This document shows, piece after piece, positions 9,093 through 17,205 of a stretch of DNA of 64,000 nt. Every line of letters begins with the position of its first letter. Positions within the stretch are counted from its first letter, which is position 1. This DNA is from Saprospiraceae bacterium. GTDB lineage: Bacteria > Bacteroidota > Bacteroidia > Chitinophagales > Saprospiraceae. Under the pieces are notes generated by a model. That model ran no database searches and was not told the DNA's origin. It saw nothing but the letters and a program-made list of their open reading frames with translations. Position numbers and translations under genes: made by a program. Location: assembly GCA_026129545.1 (NCBI GenBank), contig JAHCHX010000001.1:805501-869500 (forward strand), written 5' to 3'.

Positions 9093-10952
9093 ATGACCCA
9101 CCTCTTCCTCTTCACCATCGGCCCAGTCCAATCCTTCATCGCGCAAGCGCGGAAGGTGCACGACCTGTACAGTGGCAGCCGGATATTGTCGGAGTTGTGC
9201 AAGGTCGCTGCTGACCATTTTGAAAAGAAGCACGGCGGCGAAGTCATTTTCCCTGACATCAGCAGCGACGCTATTCCCAACCGGTTTCTTGGGAAAATCA
9301 CCGCTGCTGATGACTTGGCATCCATAGGCAAATCGGTTGCCGATGCGGTTCAGGACTATTGGAGAATGCAATTTGACGAACCTCAAAAAGGAGTTGAATT
9401 TTCGCTTGCTGAGTTACTTGACCCTACGACTTATCACGAAGCCAAACGCCAAATCGAGCAGCACCTCGACATTCAGTGGCTTTTCCAGCCGCTTGCAGAC
9501 GAAACCGACGCGACCTACCGCAGGGCTTACGACGAATTGAACAAAAACCTCAATGCAGTCAAAAACACCCGGCCATTCTTCACACCCAATGAGAAGGGAA
9601 GGAAATGCAGTCTTGATGGCGAGCGGAATGTGATTTTCTACAGATTGGCCAACGGGCAAGTTATTAGACAACAAGACAAGGCACCGCTCTACTCCGTTTC
9701 AAATGTGACAATCGGCTATAACGACCTAAGCCAGTTGAAACTTCGCCACTTACAGCCCGGCGAGGGTTTGAGTGCAGTCAGTATGCTAAAAAGGTTTCAG
9801 GAGTTTGAGGCAGGCGACTTCCCGGACACGGCAGAGTTTGCCCTTGCTGACACTATGCACGAGGTAGGCTCAACCAGCCTTTCAAGCATGACAAAGATTT
9901 TTGGCCACAGCCATCCTAAACACCTGAACTGGCAACTGTTATTTGAAGAAAATCTGAACGAGCGATATTTTGAGAAGCAGGGATTATCCGCCCAAAAACT
10001 GCAAGATGCGAAAGATATTCAAAAAGCATTGGCTGATAAAGCCAAAGAGCATGGCCGCAAACTCGAAAAATACTACGCCCTCGTCGTTTTCGACGGCGAC
10101 CACATGGGCGAATGGTGGAAAGGCACGCACCTGAAACACGGTGTGCATCTGGAGACATTCCACAAAACCCTGACGGGAAAGTTGGCCGATTTCGCCAAAG
10201 CAGTGCGGGCCGAATACCCCAAAGGTGACCATCGGGGCTGGGTCATTTACGCCGGCGGCGACGATTTCCTCGGCTTTTTCAATTTGCACCACTTGACAGG
10301 GGCGTTGGACTTTCTGCGCGATACCTACCAACAGACCGTTCACGAACAACTTTCAGCGCATATCGAAGGTGAGCACAAACTGACCTTTTCCGCTGGGGTT
10401 TGCATCGCGCATTACAAGGAGCCGCTTTCGCTGGTGCTCGCACAAGCACGCGAAATGGAAAAAGATGCCAAAAACTTGCGGGATAAAAAAGACGCAATCG
10501 GCATTGGGGTCATACCCGGCAGCGGACAAACTGCCGAGGTCGTGCTGCCGTTTGAGGATTTCCCTAACCTTGGCAAAGTCATTGCCGCTTTGCAAACGCC
10601 GGACTTCTCCAATGCTTTTGTCAGCAAAGCCAGGGCAGAATTGACAGCCTTTGCGGATGACGACGGCAAACTAAAGGAAAAGCTCTTGCCAACTGCGCAC
10701 AGCCTGCTCGACCGTGCCGTAAGCCGCGCCTGCAACCTGACGAAAAACGAGGGCGAATCGGACGAAGAGTTTCAGAAGCGGAAAAAAGAGAAAGTCGAAC
10801 CATTGCAAACCGCAGTCAAAAACTTGCTCAACGCGCATAACCAAAAACTCAGCGCCTTTTTCGACGCGCTTGACATAGCGGATTTCATCGAGCGCCAAAC
10901 CCATATCTCTCCCACCAAAAACGAGCCTGCAGAACATGAAACTACAACTTGA
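9093..10952 (+). CDS. cas10: Type III-B Cas10 / Cmr2, cyclase type without HD domain
   Basis: The 619-residue product starts directly with FTIGPVQSFIAQARK, the first palm-domain motif of Cmr2, so the N-terminal HD nuclease domain found in many Cas10 proteins is absent. The cyclase motif GGDD is at residues 388-391 (YAGGDDFLGFF), and the preceding metal-site motif FDGDHMGEWW is at about 331-340. The protein should convert ATP to cyclic oligoadenylates when the complex binds target RNA. It overlaps the cmr1 remnant by ATGA and cmr3 by 17 bases. Expression may suffer from polarity of the IS1 insertion just upstream. Without HD, immunity should depend on RNA cleavage and on signalling effectors. 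Confidence 0.95.
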   Translation: MTHLFLFTIGPVQSFIAQARKVHDLYSGSRILSELCKVAADHFEKKHGGEVIFPDISSDAIPNRFLGKITAADDLASIGKSVADAVQDYWRMQFDEPQKGVEFSLAELLDPTTYHEAKRQIEQHLDIQWLFQPLADETDATYRRAYDELNKNLNAVKNTRPFFTPNEKGRKCSLDGERNVIFYRLANGQVIRQQDKAPLYSVSNVTIGYNDLSQLKLRHLQPGEGLSAVSMLKRFQEFEAGDFPDTAEFALADTMHEVGSTSLSSMTKIFGHSHPKHLNWQLLFEENLNERYFEKQGLSAQKLQDAKDIQKALADKAKEHGRKLEKYYALVVFDGDHMGEWWKGTHLKHGVHLETFHKTLTGKLADFAKAVRAEYPKGDHRGWVIYAGGDDFLGFFNLHHLTGALDFLRDTYQQTVHEQLSAHIEGEHKLTFSAGVCIAHYKEPLSLVLAQAREMEKDAKNLRDKKDAIGIGVIPGSGQTAEVVLPFEDFPNLGKVIAALQTPDFSNAFVSKARAELTAFADDDGKLKEKLLPTAHSLLDRAVSRACNLTKNEGESDEEFQKRKKEKVEPLQTAVKNLLNAHNQKLSAFFDALDIADFIERQTHISPTKNEPAEHETTT

Positions 10953-12012
10953 CGCCCTCGACCCGCTCTTTTTCCGGGATGGCCGACCCTTCGCGCTCGG
11001 CGAGGAGTCGTATGCCGATGGCATATTCCCGCCCCTGCCCTCGACGGTGCGCGGCGCGCTGCGTTCGATGTGGATGTCCGAGCGTCTCGGCGTGCCTGAT
11101 GCCGACAAAGATGCCTTGGCCACAGCCTCTATCGGGGTGGAACTGGAGTATTTTGGCTTGGGGATTGCGGGCAAACCCGTTTTTCCCGCACCCCTTGATT
11201 TGTTCTTCCCAAAGCCCGAAAAGGGCACTCCGGCTCAGCCGATGAAATTGATAGACAAAATATCCGCCTCATCCTGCCCGCCCAAAGTGAGCCACCTTTT
11301 CAAGGCAGAAGCGGATGGGAAAACGGAACCTGTGCATGGGCACTTACTTGATTTTGAAACGATGCAGCACTATTTGAACGGCGACTCTTCGGCTCCATTT
11401 GAGACGATACGCCTGTCGGATCTGGTCAAGCGCGAGCACAAAATAGGTATCGGGCGCGATCGCGAAACCAATCGCACGAAGGAGGGGCTGCTTTTCCGCC
11501 TCGTCGCCAATCGTTTTGAGGATGAAAAACATGGGGGGCTTAGCCTCTTGGTGGAATTGAACGCGCCCGAATCGCAGCCCTTCAAACTTGCGAGCCATGC
11601 GGTGCTCCCCCTCGGCGGTGAGCGGCGCAGCGTAACAGCAAAAACTACGAGCGTTGACTTGCTCCCGAAAAGGCCGAAGATTCAAGGGGAATTGCTGAAA
11701 ATTGTCTTGCTCACGCCGGCACTTTGCAACGCATGGTTTCCTGAAATTCCGGGGCTTACTTTGGTCGCAGCAGCCGTCGGGAAACCGGTTTCCGTGGGCG
11801 GCTGGGATGTGTTGGAGCAGCAACCCAAGCCCATGCGCCGCGCCATACCCGCTGGAAGTGTCTTTCTGTTTCAAGCCGAATCCGAAGCAAAGGCCAACGA
11901 AATGGCCGAACAATTGCACGGCGAATCACTCTGCAGCCCCGGCGAAGACCAAAAGAACGGCTTCGGCCTTTGCCTTGTCAGTCAACTGTTTAACACTCAA
12001 CTTCCAAGATAA
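10936..12012 (+). CDS. cmr3: Type III-B RAMP protein Cmr3
   Basis: The 358-residue product begins LDALDPLFFRDGRPFA, the clear Cmr3 opening, followed by FPPLPSTVRGALRS. It ends with GEDQKNGFGLCLV, a RAMP glycine loop. The middle contains the IGIGRDRETNRTKEGLLFR segment typical of Cmr3. In the effector complex Cmr3 sits with Cas10 at the foot and holds the 5' handle of the crRNA. It overlaps cas10 by 17 bases, and its stop overlaps the cmr4 start by one base, so the three genes are translationally coupled. Confidence 0.93.
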   Translation: MKLQLDALDPLFFRDGRPFALGEESYADGIFPPLPSTVRGALRSMWMSERLGVPDADKDALATASIGVELEYFGLGIAGKPVFPAPLDLFFPKPEKGTPAQPMKLIDKISASSCPPKVSHLFKAEADGKTEPVHGHLLDFETMQHYLNGDSSAPFETIRLSDLVKREHKIGIGRDRETNRTKEGLLFRLVANRFEDEKHGGLSLLVELNAPESQPFKLASHAVLPLGGERRSVTAKTTSVDLLPKRPKIQGELLKIVLLTPALCNAWFPEIPGLTLVAAAVGKPVSVGGWDVLEQQPKPMRRAIPAGSVFLFQAESEAKANEMAEQLHGESLCSPGEDQKNGFGLCLVSQLFNTQLPR

Positions 12013-12926
12013 TGTTTCAAATCGCAAAACCCATTTTTTTCATCTGCGAAACGCCCCTTCATGCGGGCGCAGGCGGAGGCATCGGCACGGAGTTGCCCAT
12101 TCAGCGCGAAGCGCACACCCTTTTTCCGAAAGTAGAAGCCTCGGGCATCAAAGGGGCCTTTCGGGATGTTTTTGAGCGAAAATTTACTGGAAAGGGGCTT
12201 CACCAAGATTTAATTGCCGTTTTCGGGCACCCGACTGAAGGTGATTTGAACGCCGGCGCGCTCGGCCTGACCGATGGGCGGCTTCTGCTTTTTCCGGTGC
12301 GCAGTCGGCAGGGTGTATTCGCTTGGACAACCTGCCCGCGGGTGCTCACCCGTTTTGAGCGCGACTTGCGTGTGAGCGCGGCAAACGGTGGCGGTGAAGA
12401 AGTAAGTAATTTGGCGGATTTGGTTAATTCTGTTTCAAAAAACACGGTGCCGCAAAGCAGCATAATCACCAATGCTGGAAAGGTTTTTTTAGAGGAATAC
12501 AGCATTGAAGTAACCAAAGATGCAGATGCAAATGGGGCGACAAGCAAACTCGCCGAAGCCTTGGCCAATATCCTCGGAATTCCAGAACTGCCCACACAGT
12601 TTGTGGTCATCCCGGATGAGTATTTTTCAGACTTTGTGCAACACAACACCGAAGTCCATACTCGAATTCGTATCGGGGAAGACGGCGTAGTTGAGGACGG
12701 AGCGCTTTTTTCCGAAGAGCATTTGCCTACGGCGAGTGTGCTTTATTCGTTGGCCATGGCTCACCCTGAATTCAAAAAAGATGGGCGCAACGCGGCGCAA
12801 ATTCTTAACATCTTCCACAATGGCCTTCCGGGAATCGTCCAAATAGGCGGCAACGCCACGCTCGGCAAAGGCATCGTCCGTATCACCAAACCTTTTTTTG
12901 AAAATGAGCAAGCCACAAAATCTTGA
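12012..12926 (+). CDS. cmr4: Type III-B backbone RAMP protein Cmr4
   Basis: The 304-residue product carries the Cmr4 signature: ETPLHAGAGGGIG, then LPIQREAHTLFPKVEASGIKGA, and a glycine-rich GNATLGKGIVRI close to the end. Cmr4 forms the backbone helix of the complex and cuts target RNA every six bases. In Pyrococcus Cmr4 the cleavage residue is D26 in the sequence VVDQPIQRE; here the aligned residue is E27 (GTELPIQRE) and the loop looks one residue shorter. Cleavage may therefore be altered or weak. The gene overlaps cmr5 by 23 bases. Confidence 0.93.
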   Translation: MFQIAKPIFFICETPLHAGAGGGIGTELPIQREAHTLFPKVEASGIKGAFRDVFERKFTGKGLHQDLIAVFGHPTEGDLNAGALGLTDGRLLLFPVRSRQGVFAWTTCPRVLTRFERDLRVSAANGGGEEVSNLADLVNSVSKNTVPQSSIITNAGKVFLEEYSIEVTKDADANGATSKLAEALANILGIPELPTQFVVIPDEYFSDFVQHNTEVHTRIRIGEDGVVEDGALFSEEHLPTASVLYSLAMAHPEFKKDGRNAAQILNIFHNGLPGIVQIGGNATLGKGIVRITKPFFENEQATKS

Positions 12927-13362
12927 AGCCAAGCGGGCTTTGAAGGCGTTCACTTTTGCTGAAATTGGGAACAAAAAGCAGAAGGACACCAAAAACAAAT
13001 TCAACTATTCGGCAGCCGTTCAGGAGCTGCCTTCCATGATTCGCATGAATGGCCTGCGAGCGACTATGGCTTTTTTTTACTCAAAAAAAGGTCAGCATCT
13101 GGAGGTCTTTGAAAATGTGCGCGATTGGTTCAATGATGACGACGAGCCGACAAAGTTCATGAGGGCAAAACTTCAGGCATCGCCAGAAAACATAAAGCCT
13201 GACGGTTTTATGAAAGTCTTGTTAGAATTAACAGATGATGAGTACCGAATCGTGCAAGCCGAAACATTTACACTGGCCAATTGGATGATCCGATTTGTAA
13301 AAACCGAGAAATCAACCTCTCCTCAATCAAATTCAACGCCCGATGATACTGCGCAACCTTAA
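12904..13362 (+). CDS. cmr5: Type III-B small subunit Cmr5
   Basis: The 152-residue product from the ATG at 12904 (MSKPQNLEAKRALKA) is helical and contains AAVQELPSMIRMNGLRATMAF, the typical Cmr5 helix pair, followed by SKKGQHLEVF. Cmr5 lines the groove for target RNA along the Cmr4 backbone. A TTG two codons upstream is possible, but the ATG is preferred. It overlaps cmr4 by 23 bases and cmr6 by 20 bases. Confidence 0.88.
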   Translation: MSKPQNLEAKRALKAFTFAEIGNKKQKDTKNKFNYSAAVQELPSMIRMNGLRATMAFFYSKKGQHLEVFENVRDWFNDDDEPTKFMRAKLQASPENIKPDGFMKVLLELTDDEYRIVQAETFTLANWMIRFVKTEKSTSPQSNSTPDDTAQP

Positions 13363-14380
13363 ACTTGAATCGTTCGACCAGAGCCGGAATGTCATACTGG
13401 TCGAGGCCGATGGCCAGCGGAGAAAGGTCTCGGCTTCCGCAGCCGTATTGCGGAAAGCCTTCATCACCCGTGCCTGGCTCGACCGGACATTGGTCAGTTG
13501 CGCCGTAGGCAAATGCAGGCTCGAAGCGGAAGCGGAACAACGCGGCAATCAGTGGGTGGCCACCCAAGTCTGGCTTGCAATGGAAAAAAGCGTTACAAAT
13601 GAATCAAAAAGTATGTTCAAAAATTTTGGGCTTGAATTGAACAAGCCTGCGTTGAATCCTCAAAAAACAGGGTCAAATTTGTTTGATATTTCAAAAATGG
13701 ATGAACCCATCACTAAACTTGGGGCGCGATTTTCACCTGAAAAAAACGACCTCTGTAACTTCCGTTTCGACAATGAATTTTTAGAAAAACTCGCCGCTCG
13801 AAATCTGAAAAATGCCGCAGCAATCGCCCCAAGTGGGTTGATTCAGGTAGATTTTACTCCGGACTGGCGTATGGTCACAGGCATGGGCGAAGCATCCGTC
13901 TATAAAACGAACATGACCTTGCACCCTGTTTATGGCGTGCCCTATATCCCGGCTTCGAGCATCAAAGGCATACTGCGCCATTACCTCTCGGAGTTCGAGG
14001 AAGGCCAAAAGCACATCGAAAAGATTTTTGGAAAAAACGACGAAGAATCCAGCACCAAGAATCCCGTGCGCGGGCAGTGCATCTTCTTCGATGCCTTCCC
14101 GACCAAAGCCCCGCGCATCGAACTGGACGTGATGACGCCACACTACCCCAAATACTACGGCGAAGGCCAACCCCCGGCCGATTGGCAAAGCCCTACGCCC
14201 ATCCATTTTTTGACGGTGGGGCAAGGGACGCCTTTCCGATTTCTCATCGGCTTGCCGGACAATGAATTAAAAGAAAAATTAGAAACCTGGCTCATAGAGG
14301 CTTTGACGACAAGGGGGCTTGGCGCCAAATCGGCTGTGGGTTATGGCTATTGGAAGCCATACAACGCAGAACAAGCATGA
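13343..14380 (+). CDS. cmr6: Type III-B RAMP protein Cmr6
   Basis: The 345-residue product has a lead segment of about 90 residues rich in strands, then the Cmr6 core: YGVPYIPASSIKGILRHYL (about residues 196-214), DVMTPHYPKYYGEG and SPTPIHFLTVGQGTPFRF, ending with a GLGAKSAVGYG glycine loop. Cmr6 sits near the 3' end of the crRNA with Cmr1. The stop codon shares ATGA with the next gene. The N-terminal part is longer than in compact Cmr6 proteins. Confidence 0.92.
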   Translation: MILRNLKLESFDQSRNVILVEADGQRRKVSASAAVLRKAFITRAWLDRTLVSCAVGKCRLEAEAEQRGNQWVATQVWLAMEKSVTNESKSMFKNFGLELNKPALNPQKTGSNLFDISKMDEPITKLGARFSPEKNDLCNFRFDNEFLEKLAARNLKNAAAIAPSGLIQVDFTPDWRMVTGMGEASVYKTNMTLHPVYGVPYIPASSIKGILRHYLSEFEEGQKHIEKIFGKNDEESSTKNPVRGQCIFFDAFPTKAPRIELDVMTPHYPKYYGEGQPPADWQSPTPIHFLTVGQGTPFRFLIGLPDNELKEKLETWLIEALTTRGLGAKSAVGYGYWKPYNAEQA

Positions 14381-14778
14381 CCCTCTCCCTTTCCACGGCC
14401 CGAATCCTCGTCGTCTCCCGCACCCCCGACGACAGCGCCTACATGCAGGACTTCTTCGCCCGCATCCAAGACCTGCCCACGCCGGATTTTGTGGTGGGCA
14501 AAACCGTCCCGTCCGACAAATACGACTTCATCGTGTTCGACGCGCACAGCCTGCCGCCTGCGCTAAATATCGAAGCGTTCACGAAACTTCCCGACGACAT
14601 TCAGGCGCACTATTTTCTGCTCGACAACTACCTTCGCGATACTGCGAAATACATCGTGTTCTTCGGCAAGTACTACTACAACCTCAACCAAGAGCGCTGC
14701 CCCTCCGCCAACTCCAAATTCACCCTTTTCGCCCGTATCCGCGAGCTCATAGACTTCCTCAACCACTACAAATCATAG
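14377..14778 (+). CDS. Stand-alone Rossmann-like protein linked to the type III-B operon
   Basis: The 133-residue product starts at the ATG that overlaps the cmr6 stop (ATGA). It lacks membrane segments. Its order of elements, TARILVVSR, a helix with YMQDFFARI, KYDFIVFD, YIVFFGKYY and a last helix IRELIDFLNHYK, follows the C-terminal domain of the protein at 6351-7178 (KLLVLT, FIRQML, NYDLIFFN, MIFHFGR, NLINALKYQ). I infer that the two are homologous. A soluble copy could sense or remove the ligand or hold the membrane protein inactive. The family is not recognised. The protein could also be an unrelated small Rossmann fold, since conserved positions are mostly hydrophobic. Confidence 0.6.
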   Translation: MTLSLSTARILVVSRTPDDSAYMQDFFARIQDLPTPDFVVGKTVPSDKYDFIVFDAHSLPPALNIEAFTKLPDDIQAHYFLLDNYLRDTAKYIVFFGKYYYNLNQERCPSANSKFTLFARIRELIDFLNHYKS

Positions 14779-14782
14779 CACC

Positions 14783-15151
14783 ATGCCACCCTCCCACGAC
14801 CCCGCCCGCGAACACCGCATCCTCGACGAAATCATCGTGGACTGCTACGACGAGGAAGAAGAACTCATGGGCCGGTACTACTACATGACCGACAATCTGG
14901 AGTTTCCCATCACCGCCACCGCCCGGATGCCCCTGCGCGGCGGCACGACGGAGGAAAAAACCGAGCAAATCGTGGAGGTGGACCCCAAAAGCGAGACAGG
15001 CAGCCCCATTCGTTTGGGCGTGGCAGAGGAAGGCAGCGAGCGCATCCACCACATCAGCCCGGCAGACCTCGTGCGCCTCGACACCACGCCCGAAAATCTG
15101 GAAATCATCAATGACTGGCTCTACTGGCACGATTTCGAGTTGTTGCATTGA
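14783..15151 (+). CDS. CcbP-like calcium-binding family protein
   Basis: The 122-residue product has REHRILDEIIVDCYDEEEEL, then MGRYYYMTDNLEFP, and ends ENLEIINDWLYWHDF. This matches the layout of the CcbP family (PF11535), whose Anabaena member is an acidic calcium-binding protein. The C-terminal part (SPADLVRLDTTPENLEIINDW) is well kept, while the middle has an insertion of about 20 residues. The gene follows the small Rossmann-like gene by 4 bases, so it appears to be the last intact member of the cmr operon. Whether it has a role in immunity is unknown. Confidence 0.65.
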   Translation: MPPSHDPAREHRILDEIIVDCYDEEEELMGRYYYMTDNLEFPITATARMPLRGGTTEEKTEQIVEVDPKSETGSPIRLGVAEEGSERIHHISPADLVRLDTTPENLEIINDWLYWHDFELLH

Positions 15152-15297
15152 AGCACGCGGCACGCGAAAACCCGTTCCAGAATATCTCCCGAAACGAAGT
15201 GGTCAAAGTGAAATACCCGGATGGCGCCATCCGCAAGGGGAAGTTCAAGCGACTGGAAGATGATTTGCGGGCGGGAAAATGTGAGTTGGTGCAATAA
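15148..15297 (+). CDS. Small basic ORF downstream of the CcbP-like gene
   Basis: A short frame reads ENPFQNISRNEVVKVKYPDG and continues KGKFKRLEDDLRAGKCELVQ before the stop at 15295-15297. It has the look of real coding sequence but no ATG; the nearest start is a TTG overlapping the previous stop. It may be the C-terminal remnant of a longer gene or a genuine 49-residue peptide. I do not recognise a family with confidence. Confidence 0.35.
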   Translation: MKHAARENPFQNISRNEVVKVKYPDGAIRKGKFKRLEDDLRAGKCELVQ

Positions 15298-15338
15298 ACC
15301 AGCCGTCTTTACCTTCGCCTTGCAATTTCCTTTTCGAC

Positions 15339-16949
15339 ATGGCCAAGCGCACTTTCTCTGTATTCGCCGTCACCACAGCCGACTGGCTCAAGTACTGCCC
15401 TTACAAGCAATTCTCGCCGCAGTACGATGGTATTACCTGCGGCTCTCCAACCGTGTGTTCGAGGCGCTGAACGCATCAGATTTTCTTCGGGGCATTATTG
15501 CCCGCGAGCACACAGTCGAGCTCGCCGTCGTGCTTGCGTCGTGGTTTGAGGACTATGCGAACGAAATCGGCCTTTGGGCTATTTTTGTTCGCAAAAACAA
15601 GGAGCTACACGGCTACGAACTGCCATTTTACAATCTCGACGACTACGACCCCGACGACATGAATCCCGAGGACATCGCTTATCTCGTGTGGCATTTCTGC
15701 TGCAACGCTACCAACAAAATCTTCAGTCCTGACAACGCCGACTTGCTGAAAATGGCCGATGCGCTGTTGGAAACCTTTGATGAGGCGCTCGACGAAGCGC
15801 CCGGCACCGATTTCTACGACGATTTCCTGCATATTGCTCCCGACATTTATTTTTTCAATCTAAAAAGCAAGCTGTATTGGCTGGCCTTTCAATGCTACCT
15901 CACCGCGCCCGAGATGAGACGTGAAATGGATGAAGCAGTGCGGAAACTCTTGGAAGAAAAAAATGACTTGCTCCGCGCCTACGACGACCCCAACAAACTC
16001 ATCTACACCATGCAGGATGATTATTTATACAAAAAATGCTCGTCGTTTCTCGCTTTCACCATGCCCGACTGGCTGGCGGAAGTGGCGCGTTGCCCCGACG
16101 ATTCCCTGCACGACGATATCCGCAAATTATCCCGGCGTGTGCTCGGCGAGTTTGTCTATGAGGCCTACGAGGGAGACTATTACAAATTTCGGTATCTGCA
16201 CACCAAGCGACTTTTTCTTGTGCAGCAGGAATCTGTGACCCTGAAGGGCATCAGCCTAGGCGAACTGGTGCTCACTAGCATCGTCGAATGGCGCGGCGAA
16301 TGGTGGGTCACTGGCACGATTGCCAATTTGGGCAATGCCGAGTTCGCACTGAAAAACACGAACAAAAAGTTCGACCCTTCCACGGTTTCGTTTTACGCAT
16401 GGCCGGAAGAGCAACAGCAGGTGCTGCGCGACACTGCTTCCAATATGGAAGGCGGCCTACCTCGAATACTTTGGCGCTCCAATGGTATTTTTCAAAGATG
16501 AGAAAGACGTACATACCGCATTTAAGGATGCAAACGATTTATACAATAGCAGATTGAGCAAGGGAGGGTGGTTTGCGCCTAAGCCGTCAAAGCCCGAAAC
16601 GCGCAATTTTTTTACTTCGCCGAGCTAGCTGTATAATGGAACGGGCGTTGCCATTTTTTTGGAGCCGGGCGTAGGCGCGGTCATTTCTTCGTTGCTGGCG
16701 GAAATCGCTTATTTGCTCGATAAGCCAGAGCCGACTCGTGAAGAGTCCGCGGCCTTGTTTTTTGACCTTTTCAAAGAGTGCAGCTTAGCCTCTGTGCAAT
16801 ATATGCTGGAGCATTTTTCGTCGCGCAATCTGCATTTTCCCGTCCTCACCAATCTCTCCCCCCTGCCATACCCTGAGTATCTCATGCGATTTTACAACCC
16901 CGACTCATTCAGGGAGAAAATACCCATCAACACTTTTATGCCAAGTTGA
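15339..16949 (+). pseudogene. Degraded DUF3843-family gene
   Basis: The gene starts at an ATG with VTTADWLKYCPYKQFSPQYD, shifts frame near 15430 into YYLRLSNRVFEALNASDF and GLWAIFVRKNKELHGYELPF, shifts again near 16450 into AAYLEYFGAPMVFFKDEKD, meets an in-frame TAG at 16626, and then continues in the same frame (LYNGTGVAIFLEPGVGAV) to 16949. The sequence features recall DUF3843, a Bacteroidota family of unknown function. With two frameshifts and one stop it is very probably dead. Low-quality assembly could explain the frameshifts, although neighbouring genes are clean. Confidence 0.75.
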
Positions 16950-16952
16950 TTT

Positions 16953-17166
16953 GATTTGCGATTTGCGATTTGCGATTTACGATTTGCGATTTGCGATTTG
17001 CGATTTACGATTTGCGATTTGCGATTTGCGATTTGCGATTTACGATTTACGATTTGCGATTTACGATTTGCGATTTGCGATTTGCGATTTACGATTTGCG
17101 ATTTGCGATTTGCGATTTACGATTTACGATTTACGATTTGCGATTTACGATTTGCGATTTGCGATT
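16953..17166. repeat. Heptamer tandem repeat (GATTTGC/GATTTAC), about 30 copies
   Basis: A 7-base unit, GATTTGC or GATTTAC, repeats for about 214 bases directly after the end of the DUF3843 remnant. Because 7 is not a multiple of 3 and the unit has no stop in any plus-strand frame, all three frames stay open and produce artefactual peptides of the form DLRFAIC. The two unit variants are intermixed rather than blocked. Confidence 0.95.
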
Positions 17167-17205
17167 GGTTGTCTGGCCAATGCAGCAAACGTTTTTGCGC
17201 TTGTT

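Larger units (their letters stand above)
7178..9096 (+). pseudogene. cmr1: Type III-B RAMP protein Cmr1, interrupted by an IS1 element
   Basis: The first part (to 8048) begins with FITPAFLGGADPKGTPELR and has APSIKGALRFWWRAM, the Cmr1 signature, followed by the glycine-rich SLGTRARRCAGAF region. The second part (8825-9096) continues in frame as PVGVFSDNP...ERRASPIYLSVIF and ends in a basic tail. Removing the insertion at 8049-8815 and one copy of the 9-bp duplication restores an uninterrupted 380-residue frame (871 + 272 bases). Cmr1 caps the 3' end of the crRNA complex and helps bind target RNA. As the sequence stands, the product stops after 291 residues, at a TAG inside the left inverted repeat. 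The start at 7178 overlaps the previous stop codon; an ATG at 7202 is the alternative. Confidence 0.9.

Noticed and set aside
14319-14888. 189-residue plus-strand frame overlapping cmr6 and the next two genes
   Set aside because: It is rich in proline, arginine and histidine, as out-of-frame GC-rich sequence is, and conflicts with three better-supported genes.
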